In this document: in pieces, positions 33,312-45,112 of the stretch | How the letters are laid out: each line of letters begins with the position of its first letter | Numbering within the stretch: position 1 is the first letter of the stretch | NCBI GenBank assembly: GCA_037074505.1 | Contig: CM073484.1 | Location: 2,182,501 to 2,246,500 of the forward strand | From: Albizia julibrissin | Lineage: Eukaryota; Streptophyta; Magnoliopsida; Fabales; Fabaceae | Reading direction: 5' to 3' | DNA: 64,000 bases | Notes under the pieces: model-generated | Database searches by the model: none | Told to the model about the DNA's origin: nothing | Seen by the model: the letters and a program-made list of their open reading frames with translations, nothing else | Position numbers and translations under genes: made by a program

Positions 33312-35515
33312 TGTTGGCGTAGTTCTTATAAATATACTATGTAATCTGAGTTACATTCAAGGATGCTATTCAACAACCACCGGTTGATAGGAAGCGGCAC
33401 TCCCCAGGATAATGGACTCTTCTTGTAGATACATGGTGAATAGAACAACAAAATATAAAGCAACTAGCAAGTAGAGAAAATATGAGACGAAGAGAAAGCC
33501 TAAAAGCTTCAAAGGAGGAAGCGAATGCTTGAGGTTTCCAAAGCGGGGTGCCTAAACCTCTTACAAGCAATGCCTTTTATAGGCCTCTCATGCACTCAAA
33601 CGTTGGACAAAAATCAATGGCAAAAAACACAATTAAACCAACAGTTTCTGAACATTGAAAGACATAAATATATTTTATTGATCAGTTTCGAGAATCTGGA
33701 AATTATGGCTTGCAATATGAACATTGACAATATTGGCCAGTTAAAACAAAATAAAATCTAGTTAATGCTCCTTGTAACCAAAACATTGAGACCTCAAATT
33801 CAAATGCCTCAAAAACTTGGTTTTTTCGGTAAGCCATTTTCATAATATAAATCTTAAATTTTTTCAAAAAATATTTGATAAAAAGTGCCCAGCACGTAGA
33901 TGGAAATCGTCGGATTTCCACTGCATTTGCCTCATAGTGGCCCATTATTGTGTGCGCGAGCCCATTATTGTGTAATATATACACTTATGTTCTTTCTCCC
34001 TCAAGCAATGTGAGACTTTGTTCCACTTGACACATCCACTTTTATCTTATATATCTAACAATCTCTCACATGTGTCAAAAGGAACGCCTGTTAGATGAGT
34101 TGCACACACGGGTATAATCATTGTATCTAGTGGTCCTTTGGACTATGAACTAGACCTAAACCAATAATACTTAGTATACAGAGAAGTCAGTGGTCCTATG
34201 AAATATGAACTCACATCTCTTAGGTATATACTAGAGGCATACCCTACATTTCGCTGTGAACGAGTTTTTGCAAGTAAAGATGACCAAGCATGTACCTGGT
34301 GCATAACAAATGCTCTAAAGATTTTCACCACAATCTCATAGGACAGCCCCACTCCATATTCATAGAGGTGATTTCATGAAATATATGTGCAATGAGCACA
34401 TCATCCTGTAGGATTATGAAATCATTAAGGGCTTTCGTTCAGCCTCACCAAAAGGCATTCTAGCACTTTCCCGCATCATAGGAAGAGACTAACAATTTTA
34501 ATTTCAGTGCTAATAGAACTAGCAAACGACTTGTTTTTATTCATTGAACATTCTTCATGGGATCACCAATCACAGAGGTTGGGTTGCCATCGCCGTAAAT
34601 TTCGAATCGGCTTAAGTCCTATTTCCCTAGATAAATCAAAGATTTGTTTCTAAAGGTTTTGTAAACGGATCCGCTCGATTCACTGCTGACCTCACATAAT
34701 CGATTAAGATTACGCCATCTTTTAGCGGCTGTTTTATAATATTATGTCTCAATCGAATATGTCTACTTTTACTATTAAAGATTTTATTTTTAGTAATAGT
34801 CATCGCAGATTGGCTATCACATTGTAGAGACATTGATGGTATTGGTTTTTCACCTTGTGGGATATTTGCCAAGAAGTCTTTTCAACCACCTAGCCTCAGT
34901 ACTAGCCAACTCCATAGCAACTTAAAATAGTGTTCGACTGACTTCCATGTTACGGCATCACCACTAAGAGTGAAAACATAGCCATTAGTATATTTGGTTC
35001 CCTCTGCATTTGAGATCCAATTTGCACCACTGTATCCTTCAGAACCAACAATATTGTTAGCTTTGGAACCAGCAGAATTGTTATCTCTGGTACCAGCAGG
35101 AGGAACAAGAGCCATAATAGCTCTTAAGATTGCTAGCGTAGTTCTTGCAAATACATTGTGTAATCTGAGTTACGTCTAAAGACACTATTTTTAAGAGCTA
35201 TTCTACAACCACCGGTTGATAGGAAGTAGCACTCCTCGAGATAAAACAGACACTTCCTACAAATACAGGGTGAACATAACAGCAAAATATAAAATGCCTA
35301 ATCCATATTTAACTCGGGCGCAGGGGGGAAATTGCCAAATTTTCACTACGTTTGTCTCTTAGTGACCCTATTGTTGTGCGTGTGAGCCCATTCTTCATTT
35401 TGGCTATTTACTAGCCTAAACTCATATGATGTAATATATACACTTGTGTTCTCTTTCTCCCAAGCAATTACTTTATTCCATTTGACACATTCACTTTTAT
35501 CTTATATTTCCAACA
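33312..35515 (-). mobile_element. Rearranged Ty1/copia remnant on the minus strand
   Basis: Two related LTRs in the same direction bracket 34061-35130. LTR A (33312-34060, 749 bp) and LTR B (35131-35515, 385 bp) share a block with GTAATCTGAGTTAC and CAACCACCGGTTGATAGGAA at one end and TGACACATYCACTTTTATCT at the other; B lacks the middle. In minus orientation both begin TGTT(A/G)GA and end CA. A TATA box (CTATAAAAGG, near 33576) is present only in A. A degraded polypurine tract (TGTGAGAGAT) precedes A. Only the end of pol survives between them. No target duplication was found. Confidence 0.65.
34636..35115 (-). pseudogene. Copia RNase H fragment, broken
   Basis: Minus-strand pieces 35115-34882 and 34872-34636 carry the copia RNase H hallmarks GYVFTLSGDAVTWKS, CDSQSA, KSRHIRLRHN and NRADPFTKPL. 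A break separates the pieces, and everything upstream (gag, protease, integrase, reverse transcriptase) is missing. It belongs to the 33312-35515 element. Confidence 0.75.
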
Positions 35516-36184
35516 ATTCGGCCAATACAAATATTTGATTTGTTGAAGAATATGTATGCATTGCAATTTGCATTAATGATTATGACTAATCACTCCACTT
35601 CTTTTTTTGGGTTACAAGGGAGTTTGCTTCTTTTTTGGACCTTTTACATCGCCATTCAAACCGTCTTGTGGCATTAACAAACACTTTGTTCAATAAATAG
35701 AGTATTTTTCTATGAACGGGAAAATGGAAACATAGCTTTATACCATAGATTCGCGCATAAAGAAATACTGGCTCAAAATATAGGGTAAGAAATTGTGAAG
35801 GGTGCGGTTTTTCTGTAGAAGGTGAAATTTGGACTTATCTCGTCATTTAATGAATTTTCTTATTTTTTCTTAATTTTGCCTCTGTTAACCCCACACTTTT
35901 TCATTACTTTTTCCTCCATACACTCCCTTTCTTCACTTTTCCCCACTTGTTATCTCCCTCATTTATTCTCTTTCTCCTGTTAATTAGTGAGGCTAATTTT
36001 AAAATTTTTAAAATATTATATTAAAATTTTCAATTTATGTATAGTATGAATAGTAATCATAAAATACATTATAAACAAAGACTGATTCAATTGATAAAGA
36101 GTTGACAAACAATTTATAAATGTTGAGTTCAAATCTTGTTATTGAAATAAGGACTTAGATGTTGAACAATATGTACATGGTTGA
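35516..36184. other. Intergenic, no gene seen
   Basis: AT-rich spacer. A box B-like GAGTTCAAATC at about 36123 hints at an old SINE, but no box A or target duplication could be matched. Confidence 0.4.
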
Positions 36185-36368
36185 GTAAGTATATTTAGAA
36201 TAGCGATTGAAAGCTTTATATGTGTTTTTTAATTGTAATTTACGGAATACGAGGTAGCTTTTATGGTATACAATATAGCTTTTACAGTCTGAGGTAAATA
36301 TGTGAAGGAGTTTTATCTCAATTTACGTAAATCGGACTTATATAATCGCATAAGCCAAACAACAAGGT
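36185..36368. mobile_element. MITE copy, same family as 9587-9792
   Basis: Contains AGAATAGCGATTGAAAGC, AATTTACGGAATACGAGGTA, ACAGTCTGAGGTAAATATGTG and TTTACGTAAATCGGACTTAT in the same order as the 16598 copy. Confidence 0.6.
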
Positions 36369-36604
36369 TAATATTTTTATTCCACAAGCGTGCCCTAATT
36401 TTTTTTAAAAGGAAACTACTCGTAGAAAGGAAGCAAGAATATAAAGGATAATTTTGTAATAAAAAGATATTATAAGATATTGAATATAAAATATCATATA
36501 AAAATAATTAAATAATAAGATATTAAATAATATTTTGGAGATCGATAACTCATATATCTAAAATAATATCCTAAAAAAAATATACTAATAAATTTAAAAG
36601 ATGA

Positions 36605-36868
36605 GTTACTATAACTTTTGATCCCTAAAGTTTGAGCTGATTTTAGTTTTGATCCCTTAAGTTTGAAATCGGTGGTTATAGTTCCTCAAGTTTACTCCAT
36701 ATATAATTGTTGGTCCCTCAAGTTATCAAATCATTTTCAAACTTGAGGGTCCAACAATTATAAACGGAATAAACTTAAGGGACTAAAACCATTGATTTCA
36801 AACTTGATGGACTAAAACCAAAATCAGGTCAAACTTCAAGAACCAAAAATTATATTAACCCTTAAAGA
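36605..36868. mobile_element. Foldback MITE with 'TTTGGTCCCTCAAGTTTGA' arms
   Basis: The left arm (TTTTGATCCCTAAAGTTTGA ... ATTGTTGGTCCCTCAAGTTA) is followed at once by its inverted copy (AAACTTGAGGGTCCAACAAT ... CTTCAAGAACCAAAAATTAT). Arms are about 125 bp with almost no spacer. Its arm sequence is shared with the ends of the 20385-22799 element, suggesting a deletion derivative of that family. Confidence 0.7.
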
Positions 36869-37134
36869 TTCTTAGGATAATTTAAAATATTTAAAATATA
36901 TATCAAATATTTTTAATAATTTAAGAAATACAATTTGACTCTTTTAAAACATAAAATTAGGTAGAAAATAAAAGTAAAATGACATGGGACTAGTTTGATA
37001 CGATATAATTAAAAAATATAGAAATAAAATTGAGTCTCAATTTCACAAAAAAATTTAGTTAAAACAATAGAATTCGGTCTTAATTTCAATTCCAAAAAAA
37101 GTCAAATAAATTAATTCCACCAAAATACTTTCAT

Positions 37135-37563
37135 TCAAAAAGTCAACATTTGCAATTTCACTTCTATATTTTCTTCCAATGCTTTAGCCTCCTCCGTCAC
37201 TGGTGATCTCGGCTCACTCAACGGCAGCGACGATTTCTTCTCACTCACCGGAGACCTTTGCTCTTTCACTGACGGCGACAACAATGACCTGTACTCACTC
37301 ACTTGTGACCTCTTCACTCTACCCAACCCCTCCTTCTTTCGGCCACCACGCCACACCGAAGTGGAAGCAGCACCCACATGCTAGTTAAAACCGATGCTCT
37401 GTTTAACTATGGTTGTTCAGTTCGTCTATTTCAGGCACACACCAGCGTGACTGGGAACTCACAGCTGGGCAAGTCGTTGACGAGTTTGACGAATTAGTCC
37501 ATGGTGAATTTAATAGGCCGTTTGACGAGACCAGAAACCTCGACGGTCCAGTCATGACAGCGG
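37135..37563. pseudogene. Less AT-rich host fragment interrupted by the copia insertion
   Basis: This block, with 44620-44810 on the other side of the copia element, was contiguous before insertion (the AGCGG duplication marks the join). It is much less AT-rich than its surroundings and has an 80-codon minus-strand ORF (37377-37135) rich in Ser, Glu, Lys and SPV motifs. I do not recognise it. It may be a decayed gene or captured gene piece. Confidence 0.35.
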
Positions 37564-38037
37564 TGTGAGATATTTTAATTATAATATGATTTATTAGTTA
37601 TTAATTAATTAATTAGGTTTAATTAAAATATCCAGAGTGTGGCCTGTTAGTCAGATCCAGGCCCAACTACAGGATTATGGTAATTAACTGACCGGCTATT
37701 AATGTTTATTTCTGATGGTGAAATAAACATAATTAAGATTTCAGCCGTTAGTGAGATTGAGCGTACGAGTGAAAACCCTAGCAGCTCTTTGAGGTTCCCT
37801 GACTGGCGACGGCTCCCACCCATTTGCCATCACTGTGCCTTGCAACCAGTCAGAAGAGTACCTGACAACCTTCTGACGCTTCTCTGTTTTGCAGTTCACC
37901 GCAAGAACTCGTGGATTTCACCCCATTCAGAAATTAGCAATGGCAAGAGGTATTTATAAGTCTTCCGTTGTAATTGTGAGATGATTTGTGCTTGTTTATG
38001 ATATATGTATGATGTAAAAGCATGAATTAGGCTTACA
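37564..38037 (+). repeat. 5' LTR of the copia element
   Basis: 474 bp, TGTGAGATAT ... GGCTTACA, the same length as the 3' LTR. A TATA-like TATTTATAAG lies near 37951. An ATG at 37940 is followed by a GT donor (AAGAG/GTATTT), relevant to the splicing idea in the findings. Confidence 0.95.
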
Positions 38038-38039
38038 TG

Positions 38040-38052
38040 TGGCATCAGAGCT
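38040..38052 (+). promoter_or_regulatory. Primer binding site (initiator tRNA-Met type)
   Basis: TGGCATCAGAGCT starts two bases after the LTR and matches the usual plant copia TGGTATCAGAGC site with one change. Confidence 0.85.
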
Positions 38053-39874
38053 AGGTTCTTTGATTCTCTACCTTCTAATTTCTGAAAACCATTGAGAAAA
38101 TAGGGTATCATCAAATAAATAATTTTTCAATGAGTTTTTGAGAATATCCATACCGAAACTGTGTTACATTTTCGTGTTAAGTGCTTTCGATTCATGGAAT
38201 TTCCTTTGGGCTTTCTGGATTTAGAACATGTGGTAATCTTGCATTTAACTTGTGTTCTCGATCTTTGCTGTTGCCATATCACCGAGGGTATTTCGTCGGT
38301 ACCTTCGATTTCTTGTTCAAACTTGAGAATATCCTTGATGTAAATATGCGTTTCAATCGGTGATTTCTTTGCTGTATACTGTTTTTTGTAATTTCTGGGT
38401 TAAATAGAGTCGAGAACCGCCGTGAGATTCTTGTGTATTTTGCATTTTTCTGTGCATCAACGCCGTCGAGGGCCACCGTCAAAACTGTCGTCGGGGCTCT
38501 GAGTTTTCCTTTTCAATTTAAGAGTTTTAACTCAAATCTTCTCTCTATTGCATACAAATGTTTTCTCATCACCTTCTATATGTGTTTTTGTGTTTTCCGT
38601 CACCAAAACCATCGTATTCGAGCCTTCCGACCGCCTGAGAAAAACTCCAGCCATCGCGGGTCACGGCGGCTCCAACCGGGTCGCTGACGGGTTGTCAGGT
38701 CGGGTAGGGTTACAGAAACGGGTGGGGAAGATGAGTAAAAACGACGTCGCATTTAGTTCTGGTGAAACACATTGTTTCACTTATGCAGCAAACTGGACCG
38801 TGGCATCCTGGGCTCAACTTTTGGGCCTGCGTCATTTTTTTTAAACTCAGATTGGGCCGTACGGATTTGGGACGACAATTTTTTTTTTAAAAAAACCGTG
38901 GACTGGGCCGAAATTTTTTTTTCTCTTCTTTCATTGCAAAAACACGGATTGGGCCGACACAATTTTTTTTTTGGAATGATTTCGTTTCTGGGCTATCATT
39001 TTGGACTTTCCAAAAAAATATGTTGGGCTGATTAAATTTTGATTTTATGGTATATAAATAATGGATTTCCAGAATGCTTTTTGGGCCTTTTTCAAATACT
39101 TGCATTCACTATTTAAATTAATTAATTTATGTTTTATGTAATTTTCTTTATAAATGACACAAAATTGTTTAAATAAATGAAAATAATTAATTTTGGCAAT
39201 TTTCACATACTGGAAATTTGTAAAATTATTTTTCATGAATTATCTAATTGTTCTAAAATTGAGGAAAATTAACTTTAGACAATTATTTAATAATTATAAT
39301 TTTACAAATCAGATTTTAAGTTGAAAAATGTCAAAATTAATTTTTAAACAATTTTTGGATACATAAAACAGTGGGAGGGATCTAATTAATTATTGAGTTT
39401 TTTAAATTAATTAATCTCTCCATTAGGATGTGCATATTTTGATTAAATGCACTAAAATGATATTAGTGATTCACATGCTACTTTTCCCAAGGAATAGCCA
39501 CAGCATCCTTTAGTTTTGCATGCAATAACATCACATATGGAACTTATAAAATATCATATTGTAATTAAATATAGAATTATAATTGATCTTAGCCTACAGG
39601 TAGACAATTATGATTATATATTTAATTAGGGTGGGATAGTTTGGTCTTATATTTTCTAAGTAGCCCACAGGTATTAGGAAATGTAAATTATACACTCTAG
39701 GCCCGCCAATTTGAGATAAATGCATGCAATGCTATATTCTTTGCCCACAGGTAGAATTTAGTGATACACATTTATATATGTTGCATGTTTCCATTAAAGC
39801 AAAACATGCATACAAAGGCACATAATTTGTGATTGTCTCAAATTTAAATCTTGTGAGCTAACTTAAGTTTTTAA
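38053..39874 (+). other. Long non-coding leader of the copia element
   Basis: About 1.8 kb between primer site and gag with no credible ORF. 38800-39090 has a series of TGGGCC/TGGGCT motifs each followed by T runs. 39590-39755 has three copies of a GCCYACAGGTA motif about 70-80 bp apart. The last in-frame stop before gag is TAA 39872-39874. Confidence 0.6.
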
Positions 39875-40486
39875 ATTGCAGCACCTACTGTTTTCCCTAA
39901 CCCTTTTGCTGAAAATACTAGCAAGATCATACTGGATGGTACCAATTACCCTGAGTGGAGGGAAGATATTTCTTTGCAGATTGATATGATGAACATGCAT
40001 TTTGTCATAGAGAAACCCATACCTCCCAAACCAACTGATAGGTCAACTAAGGATGAAATTGACTATCAGGAGCGCTGGGAGCATTACAATCGCATGTGCT
40101 TGTCTTATATTAAGACCATGATCCAACGAAGCATTAGGGGAGCAATCCCCAAGTGTGAAACAGCTAAGGAGTTCCTCGAAGCCATTGATAAGCAATTTAA
40201 GTCAACTGACAAACAGATGGGTGGTTCCATCATGTCAGAGTTGTGCGCAATGAAGTTGACAGGGACGGACAGAGTCAGGCAACACATTATGAGGATGAGA
40301 GACTTGTCTTCCCAGCTGAGAACCTTTGACATGGAACCGACAGAGCAGTTCCTGGTGCATCTGGTGATGAACTCCCTTCCCCCTCAGTATGACGCCTTTA
40401 AGGTCTCCTACAACACACATAGGGAAATATGGACAATTAATGAACTGTTGTCCATGTGTGTTCAGGAGGAAAAAGGCTTCAGATAA
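39875..40486 (+). pseudogene. copia gag (capsid region), frame-broken
   Basis: The open frame from 39875 carries a copia gag N-terminus (LDGTNYPEWRED) and a UBN2-type capsid core (QRSIRGAIPKCETAKEFLEA, LVMNSLPPQYDAFK). It ends at TAA 40484-40486. There is no ATG before the conserved N-terminal motif; the first in-frame one is near 39986, inside it. The zinc knuckle is carried by the next frame. See the finding on a possible spliced start. Confidence 0.85.
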
Positions 40487-43400
40487 GTGGAAGGGATGCA
40501 CCTAGGGCAGCTCATCTGGCTGAAAGTTCCTCCAGGACTGGTGCCGGAGGCAGGAAGAATAAGGACAAGAAGAAGAAACGGATTCCTGCTGTGCCATCCA
40601 TAAAGAAAGCTGAAGCAATTTGCTTCTTCTGCAAGAAGAAAGGGCACATGAAGGATGAGTTTCTGAAGAGGAAGGCATAGCTGGAACATAAAGGTATGTA
40701 TCATTCAAGCTTAGCTTTTGAATCTCATCATATTAGCATTGATAGTGATACTTGGTGGATCGATACGGGTTCAATGATCCATATTTCTACTACCATGCAG
40801 GGGTTTTTAAGAACCAGACCTCCACTTCCCAATGAAGCTCGAGTCCTTTCAGGGAGTGGGAAAGGAGATCCGGTCAAAGCAATTGGAACTTTTAGAATTG
40901 TTTTTCTAAATAAAATCGTGCTGGATCTTCTTAATTGTTTTTTCATTCCTAGTTATAGGAGAAACTTGATTTCTATTTCAAAGCTTATTCCTTTGAACTA
41001 TGGGATTTATTTGCATAAAGATTTGATATATTTCAATAAGGACCTTGTTCCAATTGCGAAATTTATTATGATTGACGATTTTTTTAAAATAATTCTTGAA
41101 CCGCCCCAAGTTTTTTCTGTTACGCATGGTATTAGACAAAGTATTATTGATGAGAATTCTATTGACTTGTGGCATAGGAGATTTGGACATATCTCCGTAG
41201 ACAGGATCAAAAGGTTAACTAAGGATGGAATCCTTCCATCTTTAAACCATTTAGAACTTGATACCTGTGTGGACTGCATAAGGGGAAAGTAGACCAATAA
41301 GTCACAAAAAGGAGCTAAGAGAAGCTCTGAGCTACTTGAGATAATACATACTGATATTTGTTGCCCTGATCTGTCCATAAATAGTCAAAAATATTTCATC
41401 ACCTTTATTGACGATTACTCGAGATACACGTATATCTACTTGCTTGATAATAAAAGTGAGGCACTAGATGCCTTTAAGGAATATAAAGCTGAAGTAGAAA
41501 AGCAGGTTGGAAAACCAATTAAAATCGTGAGATCCGATAGAGGTGGTAAGTATTATGGTAGATACACTAGTGAAGGACAAGCGCCAGGTCCTTTTGCAAA
41601 TTTCCTTCGAGAGCATGGGATAGTTGCCCAATACACCATGCCTGGTTTACCAGACATGAACGGTGTTGCAGAAAGAAGGAATAGGACCTTGCTAAACATG
41701 GTTAGGAGCATGATGAATGGCTCTAAACTTCCACCATCCTTGTGGAAGGAGGCACTCAAGGCAGCTGTGTATATATTAAACAGGGTTCCAACAAAGGAAG
41801 TGCCAAAAACACCCTTTGAAATCTGGAAAGGATAGAAACCTAGTTTAAGACACCTAAGGATATGGGGCTGCCCTGCGGAAGTAAGAGTCTACAATCCACA
41901 AGAGAATAAACTAGATCCTAAAACCATTAGAGCTTACTTTGTAGGCTATCCATGTATGACTAAGGGTTATAGGTTCTATTGTCCTTCACCTTCTGCACGA
42001 TTTATAGAATCTAGGAATGCTGTTTTTCTTGAAAATGACGTGATCAGTGGGAGTGATCAAACAAACGAAGATCATATGGAAGTGACCCCTGATTTACGTA
42101 ATGATGAGTATGTTCAGATTTATCCACCTCCCACACATCAAGAACAAATACAAGTTGTGAAGGAGGATGTCCCGAATGAACAACCTGAACCAACTCAAGA
42201 GGTTGAATTAAGAAGATCAACCACAGAGAGAAGACCAGCATTACCTAGTAACTACGTGGTGTACTCTACTGAGATTGACTGTGACATTAGCATTGAAGAC
42301 GATCCACTAACATTTACTCAGGCTGTGAAGAGTGAAAACTCTAAGTTATGGCATGATGCTATGACTGAAGAAATGAATTCCATGGCAAACAATGGTGTAT
42401 GGGATCTTATGGAGTTACCAAGTGGGTCTAAAGTCATTGGTTGTAAATGGGTTTACAAAACCAAAAGAGACTCTCAAGGTAACATTGATCGATACAAGGC
42501 TAGGTTGGTTGCCAAGGGCTTTACACAAGTCGAAGGAGTCGACTACAGGGAAACATTTTCCCCTGTATCAACGAAAGACTCTTTTCGCATAGTCATGTCA
42601 TTGGTTGCATATTTTGATCTAGAGTTGCACCAAATGGATGTCAAGACTGCATTCCTCAATGGGGAACTTGAGGAAGAAGTATACATGAAGCAGCCTGAGG
42701 GATTCATTGCAAAGGATAAAGAACACCTGGTATGCAATTTAAAGAAATCAATCTATGGCTTGAAGCAAGCCTCACGACAGTGGTATTTGAAATTTCATGA
42801 GGTAATCACATCATTTGGTTTTGATGAAAACATCATGGATGAATGCATTTACCACAAGGTTAGTGGGAGCAAGATCATATTTCTCGTTTTGTATGTTGAT
42901 GACATACTACTTGCAACCAATAATCTAGGACTATTACGTGAAGTGAAACAGTTCTTGTGTAAGAACTTTGATATGAAGGATATGGGTGAAGCGTCCTATG
43001 TTATTGGCACCAAGATCCACAGGGATAGAGCGCAATGCATTTTAGGCTTGTCTCAACAAACCTATATCAATAAAGTTCTTGAACGATTCAGGATGCAGAA
43101 CTGTTCAGCTAACGTAGCTTCTCTTGAGAAAGGGGACAAGTTTAGTCTAGGTCAGTGCCCTAAAAATGAGCTTGAAAGAAAGCAAATGGAAAGGGTCCCA
43201 TATGCATCAGCAGTGGGAAGCTTGATGTATGCACAGGTTTGCACTAGATCTGACATAGCTTTCGCTGTTGGCATGTTGGGAAGGTACCAAAGTGATCCAG
43301 GGGAAGCACATTGGACAGCTGCAAAGAAAGTGTTTAGATACCTACAAGGTACTAGATACTACATGCTCACATACAGAAGAACAGAAAACCTGGAAGTGGT

Positions 43401-43875
43401 CGGTTACTCAGACTCTGATCTAGGAGGATGTTTAGACACAAACAAGTCTACTACTGGTTACATCTTCCTACTAGCAGATGGAGCTATATCATGGAAAAGT
43501 GCAAAACAAACACTTACAGCTCCCTCTACTTGTGATGCTGAGTACATAGCGTGTTTTGAGGCAAGTTCACAAGCAATCCGGATAAGGAATTTCATTGCTT
43601 GACTTAAGATTGTGGATTCAATCTCTAGGCCAATTAGGATGTATTGTGATAACACAGCCGCAGTAGCCATTACAAATAACAAAAGGAGTAGAAGTCGAAG
43701 CCGATAGGTCGAACTGAAATTCCTAAGTTTAAAAGAGAGAATTGCAGATGGCGAAATTTCGGTTGATCATATCAATACAAAGGACATGCTAGCTGATCAT
43801 TTGACTAAGGGATTGAAACCAAATGCTTTTGTGTTACACGTTCCTCAGATGGGGGTTAGACCCTCATTCATATAG
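40456..43875 (+). pseudogene. copia pol (zinc knuckle, protease, integrase, RT, RNase H) with five in-frame stops
   Basis: One reading frame throughout. In order: a zinc knuckle beginning CFFCKKKGHMK (about 40620) that lacks its last cysteine; protease WWIDTGSMIH (40754); integrase with an HHCC finger (LWHRRFGHIS ... CVDC), then D...D (RSDRGGKYYG, about 41530) and E (MNGVAERRNRT, about 41660); reverse transcriptase with TAFLNGELEEEVYMKQPEGF and YVDDILLAT (about 42890); RNase H with YSDSDLGGC, CDNTAA and DMLADHLTKG, ending at 43875. Stops: TAG 40678, TAG 41290, TAG 41833, TGA 43600 and TAG 43705. The retrotransposon polyprotein would copy RNA to cDNA and integrate it; this copy cannot make it. 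Confidence 0.93.
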
Positions 43876-44134
43876 AAGAGGTACGCAATTAAATTAATTA
43901 TGTGGTTTATTATTTCAATTATTATATTATACATTCTGTTGATGAAAATAATAAACATTAAGTTTGGAACCGAATAAACGTAGAAGTTTATTCATAAATT
44001 CATACCCATTAAGTAAGGGTGTTGCATGTAATGCATGGAAGATAATACTCGACCAAAGAGGACTTGTCGCCATGATTCTTGCAGCATAGCCTTAGTTTAA
44101 TCTGGATAGGGCAACTGACATCAAGATACGGGCC

Positions 44135-44145
44135 AAGTGGGAGAA
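44135..44145 (+). promoter_or_regulatory. Polypurine tract
   Basis: AAGTGGGAGAA (one T in a purine run) directly precedes the 3' LTR and is the standard plant copia plus-strand primer site. Confidence 0.8.
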
Positions 44146-44619
44146 TGTGAGATATTTTAATTATAATATGATTTATTAGTTATTTATTAATTAATTAGGT
44201 TTAATTAAAATATCCAGAGTGTGGCCCGTTAGTCAGATCCAGACCCAACTACAGGATAAGGGTAATTAACTAACCGGCTATTAATGTTTATTTCTGATGG
44301 TGAAATAAACATAATTAAGATTTCAGCCGTCAGTGAGATTGAGCGTACGAGTGAAAACCCTAGCAGCTCTTTGAGGTTCCCTGACTGGCGACGGCTCCCA
44401 CCCATTTGCCATCACTGTGCCTTGCAACCAGTCAGAAGAGTACCTGACAACCTTCTGACGCTTCTCTGTTTTGCAGTTCACCGCAAGAACTCGTGGATTT
44501 CACCCCATTCAGAAATTAGCAATGACAAGAGGTATTTATGAGTCTTCCACTGTAATTGTGAGATGATTTGTGCTTGTTTATGATATATGTATGATGTAAA
44601 AGCATGAATTAGGCTTACA
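44146..44619 (+). repeat. 3' LTR of the copia element
   Basis: 474 bp, TGTGAGATAT ... GGCTTACA. Differences from the 5' LTR include single changes near the TTAATTA runs, GCCTG/GCCCG, ATTATGG/ATAAGGG and CCGTTG/CCACTG. It is followed by AGCGG, the target duplication. Confidence 0.95.
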
Positions 44620-44929
44620 AGCGGTTAATAGGGGTGGTGCCATGGTTATGGACGAAGTGGAGGGGGATGGGGGTGATGAAACTGTGAAGGCCGGTGATGC
44701 TACATCTGGCTGCAGCTCGATGGCATCTTAAAGGGGCGTCAGATCTGAAAAAGTTGGGTCGACGGTGGTCTATTGCTGAAGCTCGGCGCCTTGCGATGAA
44801 GAAGGTGAGATTTTTTTAATTTTTTAATTAAATGGCATTTTGGTATTTTTAAATGAAAATCAGATGTCATTTTCATGACCTACTAATAAAATGTTTGTGA
44901 TAATTTTTTATGTCTTCTAAAATTGTTTA

Positions 44930-45030
44930 TTTATATAAATTGAGATAAATCACCTCTCATAATTATAATTGAAAAGATATTATTGAAGGCTCCAATCGCT
45001 ATTTCAAACAAGCACTAAATATACTTTTAA
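44930..45030. mobile_element. MITE fragment, same family as 9587-9792
   Basis: Ends GGCTCCAATCGCTATTTCAA then ACAAGCACT, the family terminus in reverse, preceded by ATTGAGATAAATCACCTCTC. The other end is missing. Confidence 0.45.
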
Positions 45031-45112
45031 ACCTATTTCCATATCTATTTTCATTAAAATCAATTCTTATATACTAAACAAGCGATTAATTCAAGGGAGA
45101 ATTGCTAAAAAC

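Larger units (their letters stand above)
37564..44619 (+). mobile_element. Full-length Ty1/copia LTR retrotransposon, 7,056 bp, inactivated
   Basis: Structure: AGCGG target duplication (37559-37563 and 44620-44624), 5' LTR 37564-38037, primer binding site 38040, an unusually long leader to 39881, gag, then pol in the copia order protease - integrase - reverse transcriptase - RNase H, a polypurine tract 44135-44145, and 3' LTR 44146-44619. By eye the LTRs differ at about 11 of 474 positions (about 2.3%), so insertion was fairly recent on a plant genome scale. The coding region is not usable: a frame break near 40470-40486 and stops at 40678, 41290, 41833, 43600 and 43705. Confidence 0.95.

Noticed and set aside
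36060..36184. Possible SINE with box B-like GAGTTCAAATC
   Set aside because: No convincing box A, tail or target duplication.
40456..40486. Programmed -1 frameshift between gag and pol
   Set aside because: There is an A-run but no heptamer of the X XXY YYZ form, plant copia elements usually use one frame, and the rest of pol has stops. Decay is simpler.
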